A stretch of DNA of 64,000 nt. Source: Bin5 sp009843665. Lineage in GTDB: Bacteria; Chloroflexota; Anaerolineae; Caldilineales; Caldilineaceae. The notes below the pieces were generated by a model. The model did not search any database and was not told the origin of the DNA. It saw nothing but the letters and a program-made list of their open reading frames with translations. This document shows, in pieces, positions 1 to 9,324 of the stretch (the stretch's first letter is position 1; each line of letters opens with the position of its first letter). The translations under genes were made by a program, and so were the position numbers. The stretch is taken from positions 4,278,001-4,342,000 of the forward strand of contig OZ244818.1 in the NCBI GenBank assembly GCA_965220285.1, read 5' to 3'.

Positions 1-71
1 CCTTCAAACGGACATAACTCAGTAGGGCCTCTCTGCTTCGCTCAGACACCCGTGATGCTCATCTATCCAAA

Positions 72-99
72 CACACAAAAAACCTGCTCGTTTTGTGTG
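72..99. promoter_or_regulatory. Inverted repeat upstream of the first gene
   Basis: CACACAAAA (72-80) and TTTTGTGTG (91-99) are perfect 9-bp inverted arms around a 10-nt spacer. They end 16 bp before the start of the putative extended -10 at 115-123, where a repressor or activator could bind. The AT-rich stem has no following T-run, so a terminator is less likely. Confidence 0.35.
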
Positions 100-114
100 G
101 TGGACTCTCTGGTG

Positions 115-123
115 TGCTATACT
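115..123 (+). promoter_or_regulatory. Putative extended -10 promoter
   Basis: TGCTATACT fits the TGnTATAAT extended -10 pattern with 5 of 6 bases in the hexamer. No good -35 is visible at 16-18 bp. It would give a leader of about 95 nt ahead of the gene at 226 and could also serve tig. Confidence 0.4.
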
Positions 124-225
124 CAAAGGTGGCGCTCCAAAATTCAGTAACTATTTGTGCGGGTCCTGACTGTCTCCCCGTGCAGTTGGATATCGGACGC
201 CCATTGATGACACGGAACGCACTAC

Positions 226-756
226 GTGCTTGAATTCGCCGGCCTGGACCTGCTGACGGTTGCGATTGGCTTCGCTTGCTTCGCCCTCGGAGCATGGCTG
301 GGAACCCTGTTCCCGGACATCGACAGGTTCAGGCTTTTCCGCCTCCGCCACAGGTCAATCGTCACCCACAGCTTCCTGATGCCCGCTCTGCTATGGGCCG
401 GATTGTCCCTTGCATCTGTTGAATGGGCCGAATGGTTGGTCACCGGCTTTGCGGCCGGCGTTGCACTCCATTTGGCGTTTGATCTCTTTCCCGGAAAGTG
501 GCGCGGTTTCGCTCTGGTAGACGTGCCCAAGCTGGGACGCTGTACAAGATCGGTCTCCACAGTTCTACTGTTTTCAAATCTTTTCTTGTGCGTGATTCTT
601 TCCGTCTCCATCTTCCCTGAACACGGGCTAGCCGGCGTGCTCGCCTACACCGCCACCCTCGCAGCCCTCTACTCTTACGGCATTTGGGCGAAGAAGGAAC
701 ACTTCGCCGCCGGTCCCCTGATGGCGATACTCACACTGGGCGGCGACGCCCTCTAA
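226..756 (+). CDS. Small membrane protein, YdjM/DUF457-like (metal-dependent hydrolase-like)
   Basis: This 176-residue protein starts at GTG with a GGAA about 9 nt upstream. It is mostly hydrophobic, with four or five likely membrane segments. Residues 30-34 are PDIDR, followed by HRSIVTHS at 42-49 and later HLAFDLFP. A D-x-D, then HRxxTHS, then HxxxD pattern is typical of the YdjM/DUF457 'membrane-bound metal-dependent hydrolase' group, whose true activity is poorly known. It lies 37 nt upstream of trigger factor on the same strand and may share its transcript. The family call is by motif only. Confidence 0.65.
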   Translation: MLEFAGLDLLTVAIGFACFALGAWLGTLFPDIDRFRLFRLRHRSIVTHSFLMPALLWAGLSLASVEWAEWLVTGFAAGVALHLAFDLFPGKWRGFALVDVPKLGRCTRSVSTVLLFSNLFLCVILSVSIFPEHGLAGVLAYTATLAALYSYGIWAKKEHFAAGPLMAILTLGGDAL

Positions 757-793
757 GCTTCTGCTTTCAAGATACAATGAGAGGCAAGATACG

Positions 794-2269
794 ATGACAT
801 TGACCGTTTCCACAGAACCATTGGATAGCCGCCAACTCGCAATGACAATCGAAGTTGCTGAGGAGCGCATCGATCAGGAAATGCGTAAGGCGGCCCGCAA
901 AATCGCCCAACAAGTGCGCATTCCCGGCTTTCGTAAGGGCCGTGTCCCTTTTCATATCTTGCTTCAATTCGTGGGTCGGGAGGCGATTGTCAACGAGTTT
1001 GTCGACGAATTGGGGCAAGAGGTCTACAAGGAGGCGCTCGAGCAGGAAGGGCTGGAGCCTTACTTCATGGGAAGTCTTGACAACGTCGACATGGAGCAAG
1101 CAGTTCGCTTCCACCTCACCATTCCCCTTCCACCAGAGGTAAAACTGGGCGACTACCGCGGCATGCGCGTAGAAGAAGAGGAAGTCGAGGCTGACGAAGA
1201 ACAGATTCAGGAACGCGTCCAGGCCATTCTCGAACAGAATGCCGACTACGTTGAGGCCGACCGCCCCAGCCAGTACGGCGACCTGTTGACGATCGATCTG
1301 AAAGGCGTTGCCTTGGATGACGGTGGCAACGAAACCGAAACCGTCGTCTTCAATGAAGAAGACTGGGATGTAACGCCGGACCAGGAAAACCCGATGGAGC
1401 CGGCCGGTCTGGATGAGGAACTGGTGGGACTGACACTTGGCGAAGAAAAAAGTTTCGAAATCGCTTGGCCTGAAGACAGTCCCAGCATGCACGCCGGCAG
1501 CACTGTCCGTTTTTCGGTGAAAGTCCACAAGACGCAGGCTTTCGAAACGCCGGCTGAACTGACAGATGAGATCGCGCAGAATTTCGGCCCCGACTTTGAG
1601 ACCGCCGCCGACCTGCTCGACGACCTTCGCGAAAACGCCTTGCAAGAGGCCGCGCAACAGGCGGAAAACGAACACGTCCAGAAAGTACTGCAGGAATTAG
1701 TCGACATCAGCGACCTCGCCTATCCACCTGTAGCTGTGGACCTTGAAATCGACCGCCTCGTGCGCAATTTCGATATGCGAATCCGCCAAATGGGACTGCA
1801 GGGAATGGAGCAGTACCTGGAGATGTCCGGCCAGACCATTGAAGACTATCGTGAATCGTTGCGCGAGGATGCCGAAAAATCTTTGCAGATTGAATTGGCT
1901 TTGGCCGAGCTTTCAACGTGCGAGATGCTGGTTGTCAGCGAAGAAGAGTTCGAAGCACATATCGGCGATGTGGCCGCCCCCCTGCCGGAAGACGCCGATG
2001 AGGAAGCGGTGAAGGCACGCGATGACATGCTCGAAATGATGCGGGCCGAGCAGAGCCGCCCGCTCATTGAAAGCGAAATTCTCAGAGAAAAATCGGTCAA
2101 TCTTCTCCTGGCAATCGCCCGCGGCGAAGATATCCCGGAACCGGAAGCTGACGATAGCGAATCCGAGGAGCCTGAGCAGTCCACCGCAGAAGCTTCCGCG
2201 CAAACGGAGACCGCTGTTGAATCCGAGCAAGGCGAAGAGGCGGCAACCGAAGAGTCCGCAGACGCCTGA
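794..2269 (+). CDS. tig: Trigger factor (ribosome-associated chaperone / PPIase)
   Basis: Trigger factor binds the ribosome exit tunnel and helps new chains fold. The N-terminal ribosome-docking signature GFRKGRVP is at residues 45-52. A FKBP-like domain follows at about 155-245, then the long helical C-terminal arm. At 491 residues it is longer than the usual 430-450. The excess is a strongly acidic, Glu/Ser/Ala-rich tail over roughly the last 45 residues, probably disordered. It sits directly upstream of clpP and clpX, the classic tig-clpP-clpX order, which supports the assignment. Confidence 0.96.
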   Translation: MTLTVSTEPLDSRQLAMTIEVAEERIDQEMRKAARKIAQQVRIPGFRKGRVPFHILLQFVGREAIVNEFVDELGQEVYKEALEQEGLEPYFMGSLDNVDMEQAVRFHLTIPLPPEVKLGDYRGMRVEEEEVEADEEQIQERVQAILEQNADYVEADRPSQYGDLLTIDLKGVALDDGGNETETVVFNEEDWDVTPDQENPMEPAGLDEELVGLTLGEEKSFEIAWPEDSPSMHAGSTVRFSVKVHKTQAFETPAELTDEIAQNFGPDFETAADLLDDLRENALQEAAQQAENEHVQKVLQELVDISDLAYPPVAVDLEIDRLVRNFDMRIRQMGLQGMEQYLEMSGQTIEDYRESLREDAEKSLQIELALAELSTCEMLVVSEEEFEAHIGDVAAPLPEDADEEAVKARDDMLEMMRAEQSRPLIESEILREKSVNLLLAIARGEDIPEPEADDSESEEPEQSTAEASAQTETAVESEQGEEAATEESADA

Positions 2270-2357
2270 GTACGACGCAAACGAAAGTCTAATGAAAAAT
2301 AGAGCAGACCCTACATTTCTCGTTGCATACACCGCTTACAATTCCCACTGATCCGTA

Positions 2358-2383
2358 CAGCCGGTCGGCCGCGCCGCCGGCTG
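2358..2383 (+). promoter_or_regulatory. Hairpin between tig and clpP
   Basis: CAGCCGG (2358-2364) pairs with CCGGCTG (2377-2383). Inside it, after a bulged T, CGGC pairs with GCCG around a CGC loop, giving an 11-bp stem with one bulge. No T-run follows. It could be an RNA processing or attenuation site that uncouples tig from clpP levels. Confidence 0.45.
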
Positions 2384-2434
2384 AACCAGGGATCCGTTCA
2401 CGTCGAAATCATCAGCCGAAAAGGGGAATTCCAA

Positions 2435-3232
2435 ATGTTTAATCCTTTTGAAGAAAAGTTCTCGGCCCAGGGGTCGCAGCACCACAATCAAACGCAACCA
2501 AGTGATTGGTCGGGTCTACCCGGTAGCCAGCTTCCGACCGGCAGCCTTTCACCGTCCAATATCGTCCCGATGGTAATCGAGAGCACGGGCCGCGGTGAGC
2601 GGGCCTACGACATCTATAGCCTCCTTCTGAAGGAGCGCATTATCTTTCTCGGCATGCCTCTTTCTGATCAGGTTGCCAATCTGATCGTTGCCCAGCTGCT
2701 CTATCTGAATTCCGAAGACCCGAATCAACCGATCCAAATGTTCATTCATTGTCCGGGCGGCCTCATTTACGCCGGCTTGGCCATCTATGACACGATGAAG
2801 ATGATTCAGACCCCGATTCATACCTTCGCTGTCGGCGTTACCGCCAGCATGGGCACCGTCCTTCTCTGCTCAGGCACAAAGGGCAAACGCTACGCCCTGC
2901 CCCACGCCACGATCCACATGCATCCCGCCGGGGGAGGCGCGCAGGGCTACACAGAGGATGTGCGCATCGCCTTGAGAGAGCAGGAACGCCTTCAGACCCA
3001 GCTCTTCCATATCGTAGGTCAGCAGACCGGCCACGACTGGCAAGAGATTGAGGAGATTTTCCAGCGCGACCGTTGGATGAACGCCATCGAAGCCCGCGAC
3101 TTTGGCATCGTGGACGAGGTACTCGGCGACAGCAGTGACATCGTCTCCGTCGTAGATGGCCGGGTCAACGTGCCTAGCGAAAACGGCACTGAGCCTGCTA
3201 CTGAAGAGGCTGCCGGCAGTGAAACCAAATAG
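2435..3232 (+). CDS. clpP: ATP-dependent Clp protease proteolytic subunit
   Basis: ClpP forms the barrel-shaped serine protease that degrades substrates unfolded by ClpX. The triad is visible with standard spacing: Ser138 in TASMG, His163 in HMHP, Asp212 in QRDRWM (25 and 74 residues apart, as in E. coli ClpP). The protein has 265 residues against about 195-205 usually. The extra length is a Gln/Ser-rich N-terminal segment (about 1-40, perhaps a propeptide) and an acidic C-terminal tail after about 235. Start ATG is preceded by AAGGGGA. clpX follows 136 nt downstream. Confidence 0.96.
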   Translation: MFNPFEEKFSAQGSQHHNQTQPSDWSGLPGSQLPTGSLSPSNIVPMVIESTGRGERAYDIYSLLLKERIIFLGMPLSDQVANLIVAQLLYLNSEDPNQPIQMFIHCPGGLIYAGLAIYDTMKMIQTPIHTFAVGVTASMGTVLLCSGTKGKRYALPHATIHMHPAGGGAQGYTEDVRIALREQERLQTQLFHIVGQQTGHDWQEIEEIFQRDRWMNAIEARDFGIVDEVLGDSSDIVSVVDGRVNVPSENGTEPATEEAAGSETK

Positions 3233-3368
3233 CCGAGACTGGCGGAATGGGGGCCGCATCCGCGATTTGACTGGATGCTGCTCTCCAGGAAGCCGGTGGC
3301 CGCAATTCTCAAATCCAGCGCCCCCGGCGGCGCTCTGACAGAGGACAGGAAAAGTATCCTGTAGCGCG

Positions 3369-4871
3369 ATGAACGTATGCTCCTTCTGCGGCAAAGAGGA
3401 ATCGGAAGCCCAGCGTCTGATCGCCGGTGACGATGATGTCCGCATCTGTGATGAATGTATCCGCCTCAGTGCCGAAATCCTCGCAGAGGAAGGGATAGGG
3501 GAGGGCGGAGTCTCGAGCAAGTCCGCTCAACTTTCAGCCAAGCGCGTGCCCAGCCCGCGCGAAATTGTCCGGAGCCTGAATCAATTCGTAATCGGTCAGA
3601 ATCGCGCCAAGAAGGTGCTGTCAGTCGCCGTCTACAACCACTATAAGCGCATATTCGGCAGCAGTCGCGCAACTGGGCGAAGCTGGCGCCAGGGCCAGCC
3701 CGCGCAGGAGCAAGAGGACAGAGCTCCTCTTCCCAGCCCCGAAGAGGAATCTCGCCCCGAGCAGGACGTTCAGGACGGCCGGGAGGAGCTGGTCGAGCTT
3801 GCCAAGAGCAATGTGCTCCTGATCGGCCCCACCGGCAGCGGCAAGACCCTGATGGCGCAGATACTCGCAAGACTTCTCGACGTCCCATTCACCATCGCCG
3901 ACGCCACCAGTCTGACCGAAGCTGGATACGTAGGCGAAGACGTCGAGAGCCTTCTCGTCGGTCTGCTGCAGGCTGCCGACTGGGATGCAGATCGGGCCGC
4001 AAGCGGCATTGTCTACATTGACGAAATCGACAAGATCGCTCGCAAAGCCGGCGACAATCCCAGCATCACCCGTGACGTGAGCGGAGAGGGCGTTCAGCAA
4101 GCCCTGCTGAAGATTGTCGAGGGCACAACGGTCAACGTGCCGCCTACTACGGGGCGCAAACATCCCCAGCAGGAGTTCATTCCCCTCGACACGCGCAATA
4201 TCCTCTTCATTCTGGGAGGCGCATTCGTTGGGCTGGCCGAAATGGTGCGCAGAAGGATGCGTCGGCGCGCCGGCCTCGGATTCGTGGACGACGAAGCCGA
4301 GTTGGACCCGGTTGGCCGGCCCACTGAAGAGGACCGTATCGACGAGTTGCCACTTCCCGAAGGCCTCACCGAGCGTCAGCGTGAACTCAAGATCCGCCGC
4401 CTCGAAAAAGAAGGGCGCGATGAGAGCCGCTTGCTCCAACAGGCAATGCCCGACGACCTGCTACAGTACGGCCTGATCCCGGAATTCGTCGGTCGCGTCC
4501 CTGTTGTAGTCAGTCTGGATGCGCTCGACCGTGAAGTCCTGGTCGAGATTCTCACGCGTCCAAAGAACAGCATCGTCCGTCAGTTTCAGCAACTTTTCGC
4601 AATGGATGAGGTGGAGCTGGAGTTCGAACCGGAATCGCTCATGGCGGCCGCAACGCAAGCATATATGCGCCGCACCGGGGCCAGGGGATTGCGTTCAATT
4701 GTCGAGGAAGCCTTGCTGGACGTCATGTACGAGATTCCCGGCCGCGAAGAGGTCGCCCGCTGTGTAGTAGGCCGCGAGGTCTTCGAAGACGGCGCGTTGC
4801 CCCGGCTTTACGGCGCCCAGGGCCAACTGGTCCGCCTCCCCAACGATCGGGAACTGGACGCAGCCGCCTGA
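3369..4871 (+). CDS. clpX: ATP-dependent Clp protease ATP-binding subunit ClpX
   Basis: ClpX is the AAA+ unfoldase that feeds substrates to ClpP. The N-terminal zinc-binding domain has Cys4, Cys7, Cys27 and Cys30. Walker A GPTGSGKT is at 153-160, Walker B is in VYIDEIDK, and the sensor region GLIPEFVGRVP is present. At 500 residues it is about 75 longer than typical. One insertion, rich in Gln, Glu and Pro, lies before Walker A (about 98-140). A second, rich in charged residues, lies between GGAFVGL and the GLIPEF motif. Neither disrupts core motifs. Confidence 0.96.
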   Translation: MNVCSFCGKEESEAQRLIAGDDDVRICDECIRLSAEILAEEGIGEGGVSSKSAQLSAKRVPSPREIVRSLNQFVIGQNRAKKVLSVAVYNHYKRIFGSSRATGRSWRQGQPAQEQEDRAPLPSPEEESRPEQDVQDGREELVELAKSNVLLIGPTGSGKTLMAQILARLLDVPFTIADATSLTEAGYVGEDVESLLVGLLQAADWDADRAASGIVYIDEIDKIARKAGDNPSITRDVSGEGVQQALLKIVEGTTVNVPPTTGRKHPQQEFIPLDTRNILFILGGAFVGLAEMVRRRMRRRAGLGFVDDEAELDPVGRPTEEDRIDELPLPEGLTERQRELKIRRLEKEGRDESRLLQQAMPDDLLQYGLIPEFVGRVPVVVSLDALDREVLVEILTRPKNSIVRQFQQLFAMDEVELEFEPESLMAAATQAYMRRTGARGLRSIVEEALLDVMYEIPGREEVARCVVGREVFEDGALPRLYGAQGQLVRLPNDRELDAAA

Positions 4872-4993
4872 TCACCACCCATATACTTCTTCAGGCAGCG
4901 ACTCCTGGGTCGGTAACCGGGCCGCCTGAGAAGACGCCCGCTCAAGAACATGCGAGGCTCCCCCACGCTCGACTGATAGAGGAACTCCCGCGC

Positions 4994-6109
4994 TCACGTT
5001 GCTGCCTGGGACTCCTTTGCAAGGTTGCGTAGTGCAGCGATGATCTTGCGGTCGGGAACAGGACAGGGAAACTTCTCGATTTCGTCCAGCCTGGTCCAGC
5101 ACCAGTCGGCCGCGCCAACCGCCTGCGGCTCGCCCTCAGTGATTCGCGCGTGGAACGCAACCAGAGTCATGCGGAAATGGGTAAACGTGTGCTCCACCGT
5201 CTCCGCCCTCTCCCCGACCTTTACCGCCACGCCCAGACTCTCGCGGACAGCACGCCTCAAACACGCCCGAAGGTCCTCGTCGTCAGCCTCTTTTGCCCCA
5301 TTGGGAAAGGACCAGAGCCCGCCCAGAAGGCCCGGTTCAGGCCTTTGACTGATCAGCATTCGTGACTGACCAGGTACATCTTCCCAGATGATCGCAGCCG
5401 CGAATTCCAAATGGGGAACTTTCTGGCCTGGCGCACGAACCGGCCTCTCCTCCTCTACGCCCCGCCCGTGAGCCAAACAGTTGGACTGCACTGGACAGCC
5501 GTGACAGAGGGGATTGCGGCGTCTGCACACCATGGCGCCCAACTCCATCAACCCTTCGTTCATGGCCCCGGGCGCAGACGCGGCCTCAACCATCTTCCGC
5601 GAAAGTCTCCACAGCCTGTTCTCGGTCGAACGGAGATCGATCCTCGTTTCAATATCCCACAAACGGCTAATTACCCGTTTTGCGTTGCCGTCGAGAACGG
5701 GTTCATGCTGGCCGAAGGCCAGGCTGAGTATCGCCCCCGCCGTGTATTCGCCAATACCTGGCAGCGTTAGCAGTTCGGCCCGCGTACGCGGCAACTGCCC
5801 GCCAAACTCAGAAACGACTATCTGCGCAGCTCTGTGCAAATTCCTTGCCCGGCTGTAGTAGCCCAGCCCTTCCCACAGTTTCAGGACCTCCTGCTGGTCT
5901 GCACTGGCCAGCGCCTCCAGCGTTGGAAATTCCTCCATCCAGCGGTTGAAATATGCCTCTACAACCGACAACCGCGTCTGCTGCGCCATGACCTCACTGA
6001 CCCAGACTGCGTACGACTCGCGCGCGCCGGCCGGGTCCATGCGCCATGGCAGGTCCCGCAGCTGGTGAGCTTGCCAGGCAGTCAGACGGTCTGCAATCTG
6101 TTGGTGCAT
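4994..6109 (-). CDS. mutY: A/G-specific adenine DNA glycosylase
   Basis: MutY removes adenine mispaired with 8-oxoguanine. The sequence shows the helix-hairpin-helix LPGIGEYTAGAI, the catalytic Asp in VLDGNAKR, and an iron-sulfur loop with Cys spacing x6-x2-x5 (CRRRNPLCHGCPVQSNC). A C-terminal NUDIX-like, MutT-related domain occupies about residues 230-360. The length of 371 residues is normal. It is the last gene of a minus-strand group with three M42 peptidases, 58 nt after the nearest one, and is convergent with clpX. Confidence 0.94.
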   Translation of the reverse strand: MHQQIADRLTAWQAHQLRDLPWRMDPAGARESYAVWVSEVMAQQTRLSVVEAYFNRWMEEFPTLEALASADQQEVLKLWEGLGYYSRARNLHRAAQIVVSEFGGQLPRTRAELLTLPGIGEYTAGAILSLAFGQHEPVLDGNAKRVISRLWDIETRIDLRSTENRLWRLSRKMVEAASAPGAMNEGLMELGAMVCRRRNPLCHGCPVQSNCLAHGRGVEEERPVRAPGQKVPHLEFAAAIIWEDVPGQSRMLISQRPEPGLLGGLWSFPNGAKEADDEDLRACLRRAVRESLGVAVKVGERAETVEHTFTHFRMTLVAFHARITEGEPQAVGAADWCWTRLDEIEKFPCPVPDRKIIAALRNLAKESQAAT

Positions 6110-6167
6110 TTCTGCCCGGATCTGTGGCTCGTTCTGCGCTAATTGATCTGCAAGACTGAAAAGCTGA

Positions 6168-7169
6168 CTAGGAGGGATACGCTCCGCTGAGCGCGTTCAC
6201 CAGCAGGCGTACCGCGCCGAGAGCGTCGTTGTAGTCGGCAACTTGCGAGGGTGTGTGGACGTAACGGCAGGGAATGGAAACTGTGCCCGCGGGGACACCG
6301 GCGCGGCTGACCTGTACCGCAGAGGCGTCGGTCGAGCCGAATTCCAACACCTCCAACTGGTATGGGATGTCATAGGCCTGCGCTGTGTCTTCCAGCCAGC
6401 CCCGCACTTTAGGATGTGCGATCATGCGCCGGTCCATGACTTTGATTGCTACCCCTTTCCCCAGCGCAACCTCCATCGGAGTAGCCTGCGGAAAATCACC
6501 CGTAGCCGTAACATCGATCGCCAGGATGATCTCGGGATCCAATCCGTAGCCTGCAGTCGTGGCGCCGCGCGCACCCACTTCCTCCTGTGCCGTAAATACT
6601 GCCAGGATTTCGTGCGGCGAGCTCTCAAGTTCACGCAGCGTCTCGATTAGCACCGCGCACCCGATCCGGTCATCGAGATTCGCAGCGAACAGCCTGTCTC
6701 CCACCGCGCCGAAACTACTGCGGAAGACTGCCGTATCGCCAACCTGGACCCGCGCATCTTCCTTCGAGTCTGCCCCAACGTCCAGGAATAACTTCTGTGG
6801 CGTCGGCCGTTCGCGCGCGAGCGGCGAGCCCTCCATCCCGAACGCGCCTTCGACGCCATCGGCAAAATGGACGCGGCTGCCGATCAGGGAGTTTGTCAGT
6901 ACGCCTCCGATGGTCGTGAAACGGCAGAACCCCTGCGCGTCAACATGCGTCACCATCACGCCAATCTCGTCCATGTGCGCCGCCAGCATGATCCGCTTGC
7001 CGCGTTCGCCGCTGGCGGACGGTCGTTTCACCGCGATCAGATTGCCCAGCCTGTCGGTCTCCATCTCATCGACCAGACCGTCCAGATGGTCGACGATCGC
7101 CTCGCGGATCCGTTCCTCTTGCCCGCTGGGGCCGAAGACACTACACAGTTCCTCGATCAAAGCTCTCAT
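6168..7169 (-). CDS. M42 family metallopeptidase (glutamyl aminopeptidase / deblocking type), copy 1
   Basis: M42 enzymes are cytosolic, usually dodecameric, di-metal aminopeptidases that trim peptides left by proteasome or Clp-type proteases. Metal-site motifs are present: AAHMDEIG, NLDDRIG, the catalytic pair in AQEEVG, AIDV, and a late YVHTPS. The length of 333 residues is typical. Its start overlaps the stop of the next M42 gene by 4 nt, so the two are translationally coupled. It is one of three adjacent paralogues, and substrate preference cannot be read from sequence. Confidence 0.92.
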   Translation of the reverse strand: MRALIEELCSVFGPSGQEERIREAIVDHLDGLVDEMETDRLGNLIAVKRPSASGERGKRIMLAAHMDEIGVMVTHVDAQGFCRFTTIGGVLTNSLIGSRVHFADGVEGAFGMEGSPLARERPTPQKLFLDVGADSKEDARVQVGDTAVFRSSFGAVGDRLFAANLDDRIGCAVLIETLRELESSPHEILAVFTAQEEVGARGATTAGYGLDPEIILAIDVTATGDFPQATPMEVALGKGVAIKVMDRRMIAHPKVRGWLEDTAQAYDIPYQLEVLEFGSTDASAVQVSRAGVPAGTVSIPCRYVHTPSQVADYNDALGAVRLLVNALSGAYPS

Positions 7170-8188
7170 GCTTCACTCCACTCGGCCTCCAGCGGCCGCC
7201 CCAGGGGTCCCGATAGCGCCTTGCTCATCAATTCAATCGCATTCTTCACGTCCGCCGGGTCCATCAGCGCCGCGGGAGTATGAATGTAGCGGCACGGCAC
7301 AGCAACGGCCACTGCAGGAACGCCGCCGCGCGCTAGGTGAATCGTGCCCACATCCGTTCCCCCGACGCCCGGCTGCTTGAACTGCCAGGGAATGTCGTGG
7401 GCGGTCGCGGTCTCCGTCAGGATGCGGACTAGCCGCCGGTCGGCATGCGCGCTCCGGTCCATCACCGAAATCGATGGCCCCTTCCCCAGCTCGGTCGTCG
7501 GACTGACGTCATCCTGTTTGGGCAGGTCGTCGGCCACGGTGCCTTCCAGCGCTACCGCGACATCCGGCTCGACCGCGTAGGCGGCCACGCCCGCACCGCG
7601 CAAGCCAATCTCTTCCTGGACGGTGAAGGCCCCTACTAGCTCACACGGGAAATCGCCCTTCATCAGCTCGGCCAGGATGTAGCAACCTACCCGGTCGTCA
7701 AATGACTTGCCCTTTAGAAGCCGTCCGTACTCCTCGTATTCGCTTTCAAAGGTGATCATGTCGCCCGGCTCGATGCCCCCTGCGCCGCCGGTGTCAATCA
7801 GAAGATCGGAGATCGGCACGACGCGCTTTCCCGAACGGGCCGCATGAGGGGCGCGCATGATCACCCCAGGCACCGACTGCGCCCCAATCCTTACCCCTTT
7901 GCCCGGAAGAATTCGCGGATCCAGGCCGCCCACGCTACGGAACTTCACTGTACCGTCCGCATTGGTGCGCATGACCATCCCGCCCACCTCGTCCATATGC
8001 GCGGCCAGCATCACACGGTACGTCCCCTCGGCGCTAGCTCCCCCCTTGCGCACAATCAGGTTGCCAATCGAGTCGACAGTCAACGCCTCTACGTGCGCGG
8101 CGAGTTCCTCCCGCAAAATGGCCCGAACCTCGCCCTCATGACCCGCAACCCCGCGCGCCCTGGAAAGTTTCTCGAGCAATTCATTCAT
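7166..8188 (-). CDS. M42 family metallopeptidase, copy 2
   Basis: The 340-residue paralogue carries the same di-metal motifs: AAHMDEVG, SFDDRVGC, VQEEIGLRG and YIHTPAAL. A position near ALEGT replaces the usual Asp-containing ALDV/AIDV strand seen in its neighbours, so one metal ligand appears to be Glu, which is tolerated in this fold. It overlaps copy 1 by 4 nt and lies 53 nt after copy 3. The trio probably divides substrate specificity, as with the differing M42 aminopeptidases known in archaea and Thermotoga. Confidence 0.92.
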   Translation of the reverse strand: MNELLEKLSRARGVAGHEGEVRAILREELAAHVEALTVDSIGNLIVRKGGASAEGTYRVMLAAHMDEVGGMVMRTNADGTVKFRSVGGLDPRILPGKGVRIGAQSVPGVIMRAPHAARSGKRVVPISDLLIDTGGAGGIEPGDMITFESEYEEYGRLLKGKSFDDRVGCYILAELMKGDFPCELVGAFTVQEEIGLRGAGVAAYAVEPDVAVALEGTVADDLPKQDDVSPTTELGKGPSISVMDRSAHADRRLVRILTETATAHDIPWQFKQPGVGGTDVGTIHLARGGVPAVAVAVPCRYIHTPAALMDPADVKNAIELMSKALSGPLGRPLEAEWSEA

Positions 8189-8241
8189 GGCAGCAAACTC
8201 TTTGTACGGCGACCTGCGCGTACATCGGATGCCTCCTGCTG

Positions 8242-9324
8242 CTAAGACTCTCTATCGAGCGCCAGAGCGGACATGTCATCTGGCAGTTCGCAAATCGTCT
8301 CGGCCAGCAGACGCGCGCTCCGGTCGATGTCCTTAAGGGCGACCGTCTCCGCCGGCGTGTGCATGTTACGAATCGGTACCGAAATCAGCGCGGTCGGGAT
8401 GCCTGACTGCGAGACCTGCATCGCCCAGGCGTCGGTGCCGGAGTTTCCGGGCAGTACCTCATTCGTGTAGGGGATCTCTTGGCGTTCAGCCGTGTCGACG
8501 AGCAGTCTTCTCAAAACGGGGTGCATGTTCGGCCCCAGCCCGATCGCCGGCCCGCTTCCCATTGGCAGCGCCTCATCGGGTGATGCCCCCGGCTGCTCCG
8601 CGTATGTTACGTCGAGCGCGATCCCCACGTCCGGCGCCACGTGAAATGTCGCCGTCTTAGCCCCGCGCAAGCCTATCTCCTCCTGCACCGTGACCACGGC
8701 AACAACTTCCCAACCGTGGCTGCGTCCCTGCAGAATGCGCAATGCCTGCAGAAGAACAACGACCGACACTCGATTGTCGAAGGCTTTGCCGGTAGCGTGA
8801 CCGTTACCCAGACTTTCGGCGCTGCGCCGGATCGAAATAAAGTCGCCTACCGATACCTGCTCTTCCAGCCTGTCGGCGGCCAGACCTACGTCGATGAAGA
8901 GGTCAACCTGGGCAAAGGGTTTCTCCCGCTCCTCCATGGAGAGAACGTGGGGCGGTCGGCTGGCGATCAGTCCCGGCAAATCAGAGCGGCCGTGAACGGT
9001 CACCTCCTGGGCTGGCAAGGCCCCCAAATCGACGCCGCCAACCGGCGCGAAACGTAGGAACCCCTTTTCCAGCCGCGTGACGATCAGTCCGATTTCGTCC
9101 ATGTGCGCGGCCAGCATCACCCGTTTCGCGGACGAACTGTGACCGCGCTTAAGACCTGTCAGGTTTCCCAGAGTGTCTGTTTGCAGTTCATCAACGAGGG
9201 GGGCCAGATGGTCGCTGACACGGGCGCGAATCCTGTCTTCCTGGCCGCTGACGCCGGGGGTCTCGCTTAACTCCTTCAGCAGTGAGAAGGTGTCAGTTTC
9301 ATGTGCCTTATTTTCGCTTTTCAC
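8242..9324 (-). CDS. M42 family metallopeptidase, copy 3
   Basis: Motifs AAHMDEIG, AFDNRVS, VQEEIGLRG, ALDVTYAE and NMHTPAE identify a third M42 peptidase. Here the usual D-D-R is D-N-R. I place the start at a GTG whose first base is the last base of the upstream TAG stop (TAGTG overlap), giving 360 residues. An in-frame ATG ten codons earlier, inside the upstream gene, would give 370. The overlap implies coupling to the small zinc-ribbon gene. Confidence 0.88.
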   Translation of the reverse strand: MKSENKAHETDTFSLLKELSETPGVSGQEDRIRARVSDHLAPLVDELQTDTLGNLTGLKRGHSSSAKRVMLAAHMDEIGLIVTRLEKGFLRFAPVGGVDLGALPAQEVTVHGRSDLPGLIASRPPHVLSMEEREKPFAQVDLFIDVGLAADRLEEQVSVGDFISIRRSAESLGNGHATGKAFDNRVSVVVLLQALRILQGRSHGWEVVAVVTVQEEIGLRGAKTATFHVAPDVGIALDVTYAEQPGASPDEALPMGSGPAIGLGPNMHPVLRRLLVDTAERQEIPYTNEVLPGNSGTDAWAMQVSQSGIPTALISVPIRNMHTPAETVALKDIDRSARLLAETICELPDDMSALALDRES

